This document shows positions 55,679 to 64,000 of a stretch of 64,000 bases of DNA, one piece after another. The stretch covers positions 1,798,001-1,862,000 of the forward strand of contig CP044131.1 of NCBI GenBank assembly GCA_008727115.1, given 5' to 3'. The notes beneath the pieces are model-generated. The model had not been told where the DNA came from and did not search any database. It worked only from the letters and a program-made list of their open reading frames with translations. This DNA is from Comamonas testosteroni (GTDB lineage Bacteria > Pseudomonadota > Gammaproteobacteria > Burkholderiales > Burkholderiaceae_C). The translations under genes and the position numbers were made by a program. The stretch's first letter is position 1, and each line of letters opens with the position of its first letter.

Positions 55679-55767
55679 AGTCAATCCCAAAAATAAATGG
55701 CCGCCGACCACCATGATGGAGGACGGCGGCTCCATTCAGGCCAGAAGCCTGAAGCCGGTCAGGACAA

Positions 55768-56397
55768 TTACTTGTCTTCGCCGGTCACCTTGCGGAACCA
55801 CAAGGGGTGGTGGAAGCGTGCCCAGGCACGGGTCACGGTACCGCGGGTCATGGCACGGATGGTGCCCTTGGTCCAGATGGCGGCATAGATGTGGGCAATG
55901 ATCAGACCGATCAGGCCGAAGGCACAGATGGCATGCACCAGGGAGCCGAGGCGAACCACGGTCACAGGCAGATTCCACCAGGAGCGCCACATCAGCACAC
56001 CAGTCACGGTCAGGCCCAGCATGCACAGCACCAGCAACCAGAACAGCACCTTCTGGCCGCCGTTGTACTTTTCAACGGGGGGCATTTTTTCATGCTCGCC
56101 ATTGACCAGTGCACCGACGTTCTTGAGCCACTCCACATCGCGGTCCTTGATGATGTTCAGCTGCCAGAAGCGGAAGAACATCATCAGGAAACCGATGGCC
56201 ATGACGACACCGATGTAGGGGTGCAGGATACGGGTCCAGGGGCCGCCACCGAACAGGTTCGTCATGAAGAAGAACGAGGGGTGGAAGAACGCCAGGCCGG
56301 ACAGGGCCAGCAGCACGAAGCTGATGGCGACTACCCAGTGGTTGACGCGCTCGGCTGCCGTGTAGCGCACGATGTCACGAGATTTGCTGCGGGTCAT
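55768..56397 (-). CDS. fdoI: Formate dehydrogenase cytochrome b556 (gamma) subunit
   Basis: A 209-residue four-helix diheme cytochrome that passes electrons from the beta subunit to quinone. Visible are the basic cytoplasmic start [20 protein letters not shown] with its heme histidine, [15 protein letters not shown], and the C-terminal [20 protein letters not shown] with further heme ligands. Its start overlaps the fdxH stop by four bases. Length matches FdoI/FdnI (211-217 residues). It cannot be said whether it is closer to the N or O isoenzyme. Confidence 0.94.
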   Translation of the reverse strand: MTRSKSRDIVRYTAAERVNHWVVAISFVLLALSGLAFFHPSFFFMTNLFGGGPWTRILHPYIGVVMAIGFLMMFFRFWQLNIIKDRDVEWLKNVGALVNGEHEKMPPVEKYNGGQKVLFWLLVLCMLGLTVTGVLMWRSWWNLPVTVVRLGSLVHAICAFGLIGLIIAHIYAAIWTKGTIRAMTRGTVTRAWARFHHPLWFRKVTGEDK

Positions 56398-57314
56398 GTG
56401 CGGTCCTCCTCACGCTTGGCTGCACGGTTTTCTTCCTCTTCCAGCTCCTCGGGCACTTCCAGAGGGCCTTTGGTGATGTAGTGGAAGAAGCTGCCAACAG
56501 CTGCTGCGCCCAGAGCGGCCAGAGCCAGAGGCTTGGCCACACCCTTCCACAGCGACACCATGGGGCTGATGGATGGGTCGTCAGGCAGACCCTTGTACAG
56601 CGAAGGCTTGTCAGCGTGATGCAGCACGTACATCACGTGTGTGCCGCCCACACCTTGAGGGTCGTACAGGCCAGCCTTGTCGTAGCCGCGTTCCTTGAGG
56701 TCCACGACGCGATGGGCTGCCTGTTCCTTCATGGCGTCTTTGGTGCCAAACATGATGGCACCGGTAGGGCAGGTCTTGACGCAGGCAGGCTCCTGTCCAA
56801 CCGCCACGCGATCCGAACACAAGGTGCACTTGTATGCCTTGTTGTCCTTCTTGGAAATGCGCGGCACGTTGAACGGGCAGCCGGTCACGCAATAACCGCA
56901 GCCCACGCACTGGTCTTGCTGGAAGTCCACGATGCCGTTGGCATATTGGACGATAGCGCCTGGCGAAGGGCAGGCCTTCAGGCAGCCTGGATCTTCACAG
57001 TGCATGCAGCCGTCCTTGCGGATCAGCCATTCCAGATTGCCCGTGGCTTCGTTTTCGTACTCGGTAAAGCGCATCACGGTCCACGAGTCCGGCGTCAGGT
57101 CCGTCGGATTGTCGTAGACGCCAGCTGCGGCCGTGCCGACTTCGTCACGAAGATCGTTCCATTCCATGCAGGCGGTCTGGCAAGCCTTGCAGCCAATGCA
57201 CTTGGAAACGTCGATCAGCTTGGCCACTTCGCCCGAGTGGGCGCCACGCGCGCTCGGAGAGGGCGTGGTTGTGGCCGAGCGGCGTTTGATATCGAGAGAC
57301 ATGGTTGATGACAT
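56394..57314 (-). CDS. fdxH: Formate dehydrogenase iron-sulfur (beta) subunit
   Basis: A 306-residue electron-transfer subunit with four ferredoxin-type [4Fe-4S] motifs: [38 protein letters not shown], and CTLCSDRV with CVKTCP. A C-terminal transmembrane helix ([19 protein letters not shown]) and a charged tail follow, as in FdnH/FdoH. It lies 12 nt after the catalytic gene. It links the molybdopterin subunit to the cytochrome. Confidence 0.95.
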   Translation of the reverse strand: MSSTMSLDIKRRSATTTPSPSARGAHSGEVAKLIDVSKCIGCKACQTACMEWNDLRDEVGTAAAGVYDNPTDLTPDSWTVMRFTEYENEATGNLEWLIRKDGCMHCEDPGCLKACPSPGAIVQYANGIVDFQQDQCVGCGYCVTGCPFNVPRISKKDNKAYKCTLCSDRVAVGQEPACVKTCPTGAIMFGTKDAMKEQAAHRVVDLKERGYDKAGLYDPQGVGGTHVMYVLHHADKPSLYKGLPDDPSISPMVSLWKGVAKPLALAALGAAAVGSFFHYITKGPLEVPEELEEEENRAAKREEDRT

Positions 57315-57326
57315 CAGCGTGGCTCC

Positions 57327-60300
57327 TTAGATCTTTTCCACCTTCACGAGGAAGGTCTTGGATTCAGGGGTCAAGCTGTTACCGTCACCCACGGAGGCTG
57401 TCAGGTTGTTCGCCAGATAGCCCTTGCGTCCCGTTGTCGAGAAGCCCCAGTGAATCGGCACACCCACGTGATGGATGGTCTTGCCATCAATCTGCATGGG
57501 CTTGATACGCTTGGTCACCACGGCGACAGCCTTGACAAAGCCGCGCTTGGACGAGACCTTGACGTTCTGCCCCGTCTCGATGCCCAGCTCCTTGCCCAGC
57601 GCCTCACCGATTTCCACGAACTGCTCGGGCTGAACGATGTTGTTCAGCTGAACATGCTTGGTCCAGTAGTGGAAGTGCTCGGTCAGGCGGTAGGTCGTGC
57701 CCACATGCGGGTAGTCCTTGGGATCGCCTTGGGTGCCCTTGGCGGTCTCGAGGATACGCATCACGGGACTGATGACGGCCTCCTTGTTCTTGGGATACAT
57801 GGGGTTGTAGCCCAGCGGGTTGTCAAACGCTTCGTAGTGCGTCGGGAATGGACCTTCGGCCATGCCCTTGCGAGCGAACAGACGTGCCACACCTTCGGGG
57901 TTCATGATGAAGGGGTTGGTCGTTTCTGGGGGCATGGTGGGGCCCATGTCGGGCACGTCAGCACCCGCCCAGTTCTTGCCATTCCACTTGATCAGTACCC
58001 GCTCAGGGTTGAAGGGGTTGCCTTCGCGGTCGCACGATGCACGGTTGTACAGCACACGGCGGTTGGCAGGCCATGCCCAGGCCCAGTTCAGTGTGTTGCC
58101 GATGCCTGTTGGGTCGCTATTGTCACGGCGGGCCATCTGGTTGCCCGATGACGTCCAGCTACCCGACCAGATCCAGCAGCCACCCAAGGTGGAACCATCG
58201 TCACGCATTTCACCAAAGCCACCCAACTGTTCACCCGCCTTGCGAATGAGCTTGCTGGGGTCTTTGGGGTCGAACAGATCGACCAGTGCACGACCGTTGT
58301 ATTCCTTGGCCACCTCTTCGGAAGAAGGGTGAGCGGCTTGGGCGTAAGGCCAGTACAGATTGGTGATGGGCTCAGGGAACTTGCCTCCATCCTTCTGATA
58401 CAGGGCCTTCAGGCGCAGGTGCAGACCGGACATGATTGCGATGTCGGTCTTGGCCTCTCCTGGTGGTTCGGCAGCCTTCCAGTGCCATTGAAGAACTCGT
58501 GACGAGCTGACTACGGCACCTTCTTCTTCGGCGAAGCAGGTGGTGGGCAGGCGGAAGACCTCTGTCTGGATGGAAGCGGTATCCACATCGTTGAACTCGC
58601 CATGGTTCTTCCAGAATTCGGAAGTCTCTGTCACCAGAGGATCCATGACGACGAGGAACTTCAGCTTCTTGAGGCCTTCGCGCACGCTGTTGCTGTTGGC
58701 CAGGGCCGCCAGAGGGTTGAAGCCCTGGGCGATGTAGCCGTTGACCTTGCCCTGCGTCATCATCTCGAAGATCTGCAGCATGTCGTACTGCTTGTCCAAC
58801 TTGGGCAGATAGTCAAATGCCCAGTTGTTTTCAGCAGTCGCAGCAGGTCCCCACCACGCCTTCATCAGGCTGACGTGGAACTTGGGCGTGTTCGACCAGT
58901 AGTTCATCTGTCCTGGGCGCAGCAGCTTGGGTGTGCGCGAGGCGATGTACTGACCGTAGTCTTGCTCTGCTTCGTTCGGTAGCGTCAGGTACCCGGGAAG
59001 CGAAGCAGACAGAATGCCCAGGTCGGTCAGACCCTGGATGTTGGAGTGGCCACGCAGTGCGTTCATGCCGCCGCCAGCGATACCGATATTGCCCAGCAGT
59101 AGCTGGATCATGGCGCCGGTACGCAGAATCTGCGCACCCGTGGTGTGCTGGGTCCAGCCCAGGGCGTACATGATGGTGGCAACACGACCTGCTTCCGCAG
59201 TCGATGCCAGCTTCTCGCACACGTGCAGGAACTTTTCCTTGGGCGTGCCGCAGATGGACTCCACCTTTTCAGGGGTGTAGCCGGCATAGTGCTTCTTGAG
59301 CCACTGGTACACGCAGCGAGGGTGCTGCAGCGTAGGGTCGACCTTCACAAAGCCATCGTCACCCAGCTCGTAGTCCCACGACGCCTTGTCGTAAGTACGC
59401 TTTTCAGGGTTGTAGCCGGAGAAGATGCCTTCGTCGAACGCAAAGTCTTCGCGCACGATGAATGAGAAGTCCGTGTAGCTCTTCACATACTCGTGGTGAA
59501 TCTTGTCATTCGTCAGCAGGTAATTGATCACGCCACCAAGGAAGACGATGTCCGAGCCGGAGCGGATCGGTGCATAGAAGTCAGCCACGGATGCCGAGCG
59601 GTTGAAGCGAGGATCGACCACCATGAAGTGAGCCTTGTTGTGCTCCTTCGCTTCGGTCACCCACTTGAATCCGCAAGGGTGTGCTTCAGCGGCATTGCCG
59701 CCCATGATCAAAATAACGTCCGCGTTCTTGATGTCGACCCAATGGTTCGTCATCGCTCCACGGCCAAACGTCGGGGCAAGACCTGCCACCGTCGGGCCGT
59801 GTCAAACACGTGCTTGGTTATCGAGTGCAAGAAGGCCCCATGAGCGGGCCACTTTGTGCGTGATGTAACCGGCTTCGTTGCTGGAAGCGGACGCTGCCAG
59901 CATGCCGGTGGTCAGCCAGCGGTTGACCTTTTGGCCTTTTTCGTTGGTTTCAACGAAGTTGGCATCACGGTCTTCCTTGAGTAGCTTGGCCACGCGATCC
60001 AGGGCTTCATCCCAGGACATGCGCTTCCACTCGTTGGAGCCGGGAGCCCTGTACTCAGGGTACTTCAGGCGGTTGGGGCTGTGGACATAGTCCAGCAGCG
60101 AAGCTCCCTTGGGGCACAGTGTGCCGCGATTGACCGGGTGATCCGGATCGCCTTCCACGTGCATGACAGAGAGGCGAGAGTTTCTCACGCCGTCTCCCAG
60201 GGAGTACATCAAGATTCCGCAGCCTACCGAGCAGTAGGTGCAGGTTTGGCGAGTTACGGTGGTGGAAGCCAGTTTGTACTGGCGCACCTCAGCCAGCGCT

Positions 60301-60392
60301 GCTGTGGGTGAGAAACCCATCAGCGCCAAGCTTGAACCCGCCAGAGTCGAACCAGTCACTTTCATGAACTGGCGTCTGGAGAATTGGACCAT
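57327..60392 (-). CDS. fdnG: Respiratory formate dehydrogenase catalytic subunit (selenoprotein)
   Basis: 1021 residues when the in-frame TGA at 59802-59804 is read as selenocysteine (residue 197). The stretch LDNQARV, Sec, HGPTVAGLAPTFGRGAMTNHW is almost identical to E. coli FdnG/FdoG, where Sec ligates the Mo/W of bis-MGD. Other parts are the twin-arginine signal SRRQFMK at the N-terminus and the [4Fe-4S] cysteines Cys51, Cys54, Cys58 and Cys93. The molybdopterin domain follows from about residue 200, with the MGD-binding C-terminal domain at the end. It oxidises formate at the periplasmic face. A gene caller without Sec support would split it at 59802 into two ORFs. Confidence 0.97.
59766..59804 (-). 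promoter_or_regulatory. SECIS element of fdnG
   Basis: Directly after the UGA the mRNA reads CACGGCCCGACGGTGGCA, GGTCT, then TGCCCCGACGTTTGGCCG. The GGTCT loop is the SelB-binding apical loop of the E. coli fdhF/fdnG SECIS, and GGTGGCA/TGCCCC form the upper stem. This is the expected 17-25 nt position for a bacterial SECIS. Confidence 0.93.
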
Positions 60393-60598
60393 TGTGGGGT
60401 ACCTTTTCGAGTGAACGCTTATGTGAAAGCAAATTTTACGGTGACGACTAATTTTGATAGCAGCAACAAACCCTTAATAGTTGAGTAATTGTTGAGAGCA
60501 TTGCAGTGTTTGGGTTCGTTTTTGATTTTATTAATGATGACTATTGATTGTTTTGTTAGTCTGTTTGAGTGAGAGCGGTCAGCCACTGGCGGGTGCCC
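60393..60598. other. Upstream region of the formate dehydrogenase operon
   Basis: A 206-bp AT-rich spacer (60425-60560 with runs such as TTTGATTTTATTAATGATG). It should contain the fdnG promoter on the minus strand. No ArcA, FNR or NarL box could be identified with confidence. Confidence 0.45.
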
Positions 60599-61756
60599 TC
60601 AGTCGCCCAAGTTGGTGCTTATCTGGGGTTCTTCGGTTGACGGTTGTGGCTTGAGTTGTGGGGATGCTTCAGAGGGCGCTGTTGTGTCTTGGTGCAGTCG
60701 CTCCGACTCTTGCTGCTGCATCAAGGTAAACAATTCCCAGGCGGCCATGAACAGGGCGGCTAGGGCGGGGCCTAGTACAAAACCGGAAATGCCGAACACT
60801 GACATGCCGCCCAGTGTGGAAATCAAGACAACGTAATCAGGCATCTTGGTGTCTTTGCCAACCAGAATAGGTCGCAGCACATTGTCGACAAGTCCGATGA
60901 CAAGGATGCCGTAGGCTGCTAGTACCACCCCTTGGGTGATGGAGCCAGTAGCTAAAAAGTAGATGGCCACGGGGCCCCAGACTAAACCTGCGCCAACAGC
61001 AGGAAGCAGAGACAGGAAAGCCATGACAACGCCCCAGAGTACGGGGCCTTGAATGTCAAGAATCCAGAAAATCAGGCCGCCGAGTACGCCTTGTGCGGCT
61101 GCGACAGCCAGATTGCCCTTGACGGTTGCACGAATCACCGTGATGAACTTGGTGGCTAGTTCCCGTTTGTGCTCAGGAGCCAAAGGCGTAGCAGACCAGA
61201 TGCGGATTACCAGTGCTTTGCCATCCCGCAGCAGGAAAAAAATGAGGTAGAGCATGACGCCGAAGCCGACGATGAAGCCCAAGGTGTTTTGGCCCAGGCC
61301 AAGGGCTTTGGTGGCCGCCAGTTTGCTGGCCTGCAAGGCGAGGTTGGACAACTTGTTCTGAATTTCTTCGAGCGTGCCCAGGTGCAGTCTTTCCAGCCAG
61401 GGTGTCATCCAGGAGGGCAGTGCGTTGAAAATTTGCTCTATGTAGCTGCCCGCAGAGAGGTTCCCGGTGCTGATGCGCTCATAGATGGCGGCTGTCTCTT
61501 TCAGAAGCGTGAGGCCTATCAAGGACAGAGGCAAGATGACCATTACAAGACTAATCAGCAAGGTTGCAAGAGCAGTCAGATTGGGCATCTTGGGCATGCG
61601 CTCCTGCAGCTTGCGGTGTAGCGGGGCGAAGACAATGGAGAACACCACTCCCCAGAAAATTGCCATGGCATATTCCTGAAGAATCAAGATGAATCCTAGG
61701 GATGCTGCTATCAAAAGAAGAATAAAAGCGCGTTTGTGAAGCGGCAGAAGCGGCAT
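60599..61756 (-). CDS. AI-2E (PerM/TqsA) family membrane transporter
   Basis: A 385-residue polytopic protein of the AI-2E transporter family, with about eight helices. Markers are the start PLHKRAFILLLIAASLGFILI, the central FFLLRDGKALV, VLGGLIFWILDIQGPVLWGVV with FLSLLPAVGAGLVWGP, and DNVLRPILVGKDTKMPDYVVLIS. The tail is a Ser/Pro/Gln-rich, poorly conserved segment. Family members have been linked to autoinducer-2 efflux or sodium/proton exchange; the true substrate is unknown here. It stands alone between the formate cluster and sucA. Confidence 0.9.
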   Translation of the reverse strand: MPLLPLHKRAFILLLIAASLGFILILQEYAMAIFWGVVFSIVFAPLHRKLQERMPKMPNLTALATLLISLVMVILPLSLIGLTLLKETAAIYERISTGNLSAGSYIEQIFNALPSWMTPWLERLHLGTLEEIQNKLSNLALQASKLAATKALGLGQNTLGFIVGFGVMLYLIFFLLRDGKALVIRIWSATPLAPEHKRELATKFITVIRATVKGNLAVAAAQGVLGGLIFWILDIQGPVLWGVVMAFLSLLPAVGAGLVWGPVAIYFLATGSITQGVVLAAYGILVIGLVDNVLRPILVGKDTKMPDYVVLISTLGGMSVFGISGFVLGPALAALFMAAWELFTLMQQQESERLHQDTTAPSEASPQLKPQPSTEEPQISTNLGD

Positions 61757-61976
61757 GCGATTCCTTGGTTATCGAGTTCTCGCAATGTAAGCGAGCCTAT
61801 GAGGTGTAAACATCTTGTCTTTTATAAGACTAAGACTTTGAACAGTGGCACAATGACTGCCGCAACTCAAGGCCCTTCCCCAGCCACAGTCGCATCCGCC
61901 AATCGGTACAGCCGTGTCGCGGGAGGTTCCACAAACCAGCTAATGCTTTCCGAAGGAAAGCGGAGGTCAGCGAAAC
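61757..61976. other. Divergent spacer upstream of sucA
   Basis: 220 bp without a gene, with an AT-rich core near 61790-61860 and GGAGGTCAG ending 8 nt before the sucA start. It should contain the promoters of both flanking genes. No operator was recognised. Confidence 0.45.
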
Positions 61977-64000
61977 ATGAGCGATCAGTCAACGATCTAT
62001 CAAGCCTACCAAGGCAACACTTATCTCTTTGGCGGCAATGCGCCCTATGTCGAAGAGATGTACGAGAGCTACCTGGCCAACCCTGGTAGCGTGCCCGATT
62101 CTTGGCGCGAGTATTTTGATGCGCTGCAGCATGTGCCTGCAGTGGATGGCACTGACAACAAGGACGTTCCCCACCTGCCCGTGATCAATGCTTTTGCCGA
62201 GCGTGCAAAGCAAGGCGGCACCAAGGTGGTGGTAGCTTCCGGCGCGGACTCTGAACTGGGTCGCAAGCGCACTGCTGTGCAGCAGCTGATTGCTGCTTAC
62301 CGCAATGTGGGCCAGCGCTGGGCCGACCTGGATCCTCTGAAGCGGACAGAACGCCCCGAAATTCCAGAGCTGGAGCCATCGTTCTATGGCTTCACCGACG
62401 CCGACCAGGAAGTGGTGTTCAACACCAGCAATACCTTCTTCGGCAAGGAAACCATGACTTTGCGCGAGCTGATGAACGCTCTGCGCGAAACCTACTGTGG
62501 CACTTTGGGTGCCGAGTACATGTATGCCACCAACCAGAATCAAAAGCGCTGGTGGCAGCAACGTCTGGAGTCCATTCGCTCCAAGCCCACATTCAACGCC
62601 GACGAGAAGAAGCGCATTCTGGAGCGCCTGACCGCTGCAGAAGGTCTGGAGCGTTATCTGCACACCAAGTACGTGGGTCAGAAGCGCTTCTCGCTGGAAG
62701 GTGGCGAGTCCTTCATCGCGGCCATGGATGAACTGATCAACTCTGCCAGCGCCAAGGGCGTCCAGGAAGTGGTGATCGGCATGGCTCACCGTGGCCGTCT
62801 GAACGTGCTGGTGAATACCCTGGGCAAGATGCCCAAGGACCTGTTTGCCGAGTTCGATCACACAGCGCCTGAAGATCTGCCTGCTGGTGACGTGAAGTAC
62901 CACCAGGGCTTCAGCTCCGACGTGTCTGCCAAGGGCGGCCCCGTTCACCTGTCGCTGGCTTTCAACCCCTCGCACCTGGAAATCGTCAACCCCGTGGTGG
63001 AAGGTTCGGTGCGCTCGCGCATGGATCGTCGTGACGACCCCATGGGCAAGCAGGTTCTGCCCGTGCTGGTGCACGGTGATGCAGCCTTTGCCGGCCAGGG
63101 CGTGAACCAGGAAACCCTGGCGCTGTCCGAAACCCGTGGTTACACCACAGGCGGTACGGTTCACATCATCATCAACAACCAGATCGGTTTCACCACCTCT
63201 GACCCCCGCGACCTGCGCTCCACGCTGTATTGCACCGACATCGTCAAGATGATCGAGTCGCCCGTGCTGCACGTGAATGGTGATGATCCTGAAGCCGTGT
63301 GCCTGGCCATGCAACTGGCTCTGGATTTCCGCATGGAATTCTCCAAGGATGTGGTTGTTGACATCATTTGCTTCCGCAAGCTGGGTCACAACGAACAGGA
63401 CACGCCTGCTCTGACACAGCCTCTGATGTACAAGAAGATCGGTGCCCACCCCGGCACCCGCAAGCTGTACGCGGACAAGCTGGCGACCCAAGGTCTGGGC
63501 GAGTCGCTGGGCGACGAGATGGTCAAGGCCTACCGCGCAGCCATGGACGAAGGCCGTCACACCCAGGACGTGGTGCTGACCAACTTCAAGAGCAAGTACG
63601 CAGTGGACTGGAGCCCCTTCGTGGGCAAGACCTGGACTGACGCTGGCGATACCGCTATTCCTCTAGCTGAGTGGAAGCGACTGGCCGAGAAGATCACGAC
63701 CCTGCCAGCCAGCGTGAACCCTCACGCTCTGGTCAAGAAGGTGTATGACGACCGCGCAGCCATGGGCCGCGGCGATGTGAATATTGACTGGGGCATGGGC
63801 GAGACCATGGCTTTCGGCTCGCTGGTCGCTTCGGGTTACCCCGTGCGTCTGTCGGGTGAAGACTCCGGTCGCGGCACCTTTACGCACCGCCACGCTGTGG
63901 TTCACGATCAGAAGCGTGAAAAGTGGGACGAAGGTACCTATATTCCTTTGCAGAATGCTGCCGAGAACCAGGCAGAGTTCACCGTCATCGACTCCATCCT
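61977..64000 (+). CDS. sucA: 2-oxoglutarate dehydrogenase E1 component (partial, 3' end beyond window)
   Basis: Reading from the ATG at 61977 (GGAGG upstream) gives the canonical start MSDQSTIYQAYQGNTYLFGG and about 674 residues without a stop, up to the window edge. The thiamine-dependent E1 domains are clear: GMAHRGRLNVL, INNQIGFTTSDPRD, HVNGDDPEAV, RKLGHNEQDTPAL and LSGEDSGRGTF. It catalyses the decarboxylation step of the TCA cycle 2-oxoglutarate dehydrogenase complex. sucB and lpd are expected downstream, outside the window. It is often missed by callers because the ORF has no stop here. Confidence 0.97.
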   Translation, partial: MSDQSTIYQAYQGNTYLFGGNAPYVEEMYESYLANPGSVPDSWREYFDALQHVPAVDGTDNKDVPHLPVINAFAERAKQGGTKVVVASGADSELGRKRTAVQQLIAAYRNVGQRWADLDPLKRTERPEIPELEPSFYGFTDADQEVVFNTSNTFFGKETMTLRELMNALRETYCGTLGAEYMYATNQNQKRWWQQRLESIRSKPTFNADEKKRILERLTAAEGLERYLHTKYVGQKRFSLEGGESFIAAMDELINSASAKGVQEVVIGMAHRGRLNVLVNTLGKMPKDLFAEFDHTAPEDLPAGDVKYHQGFSSDVSAKGGPVHLSLAFNPSHLEIVNPVVEGSVRSRMDRRDDPMGKQVLPVLVHGDAAFAGQGVNQETLALSETRGYTTGGTVHIIINNQIGFTTSDPRDLRSTLYCTDIVKMIESPVLHVNGDDPEAVCLAMQLALDFRMEFSKDVVVDIICFRKLGHNEQDTPALTQPLMYKKIGAHPGTRKLYADKLATQGLGESLGDEMVKAYRAAMDEGRHTQDVVLTNFKSKYAVDWSPFVGKTWTDAGDTAIPLAEWKRLAEKITTLPASVNPHALVKKVYDDRAAMGRGDVNIDWGMGETMAFGSLVASGYPVRLSGEDSGRGTFTHRHAVVHDQKREKWDEGTYIPLQNAAENQAEFTVIDSI

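Noticed and set aside
57327-59789. Separate 820-residue formate dehydrogenase starting at a GTG
   Set aside because: It is the second part of fdnG after the UGA-Sec codon; the SECIS loop and E. coli-like flanks show a single gene.
1-64000. CRISPR array, prophage, rRNA operon or plasmid origin
   Set aside because: No regularly spaced identical repeats, phage structural genes, rRNA sequences or replication genes are visible in the window.

Overview
This 64 kb chromosomal window has high GC and looks like a member of the Comamonadaceae, most likely the Comamonas testosteroni group. The evidence is gene content and codon style plus two dispersed short palindromic repeat families typical of this group. 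The species is inferred; no database search was possible.

Layout. 1-3456: end of an SDR oxidoreductase, a small membrane protein, azoR with a divergent LysR regulator, and an RBBP9-like hydrolase. 3767-7990: sulfate/thiosulfate ABC importer (sbp, cysT, cysW, cysA), with GC-rich repeats inside and after the operon, then dsbB. 9246-19106: a two-gene surface module, a 2042-residue CshA/GEVED/DUF11/OmpA-like protein followed by an outer-membrane beta-barrel protein broken by a one-base frameshift. 19217-24149: GST, an AmpR-like regulator divergent from a class A beta-lactamase, a ClC transporter and speG. 24222-30132 (minus strand): nrdJ, a phosphoethanolamine transferase with three 11-bp direct repeats upstream, and argA. 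30579-35412: a TolC/HlyD/ABC-2 permease operon without an ATPase gene, whose hlyD has an in-frame TGA. 35471-40240: an MFS transporter and an unrecognised three-gene operon of two zinc-ribbon membrane proteins and a lipoprotein. 40743-50613: a frameshifted metallophosphoesterase, hrpA, a beta-CASP nuclease, a small HExxH protein, a PNPOx-like protein and an acyl-CoA synthetase.

50629-60392 is a selenocysteine/formate module on the minus strand: tRNA-Sec (selC), selB, selA, then fdhE and the respiratory formate dehydrogenase subunits fdoI, fdxH and fdnG. FdnG is one 1021-residue selenoprotein read through an in-frame UGA, with a SECIS hairpin just after it. A MITE-like element of about 270 bp with inverted ends sits between fdhE and selA. 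The window ends with an AI-2E family transporter and the first two thirds of sucA.

Most striking are the surface module with its metronomic cysteine pairs, the zinc-ribbon operon, the MITE, and the two palindromic repeat families, one of which also seems to occur inside protein linkers. Three genes between 18.6 and 41.6 kb carry single-base disruptions, which may be true decay or sequencing error.
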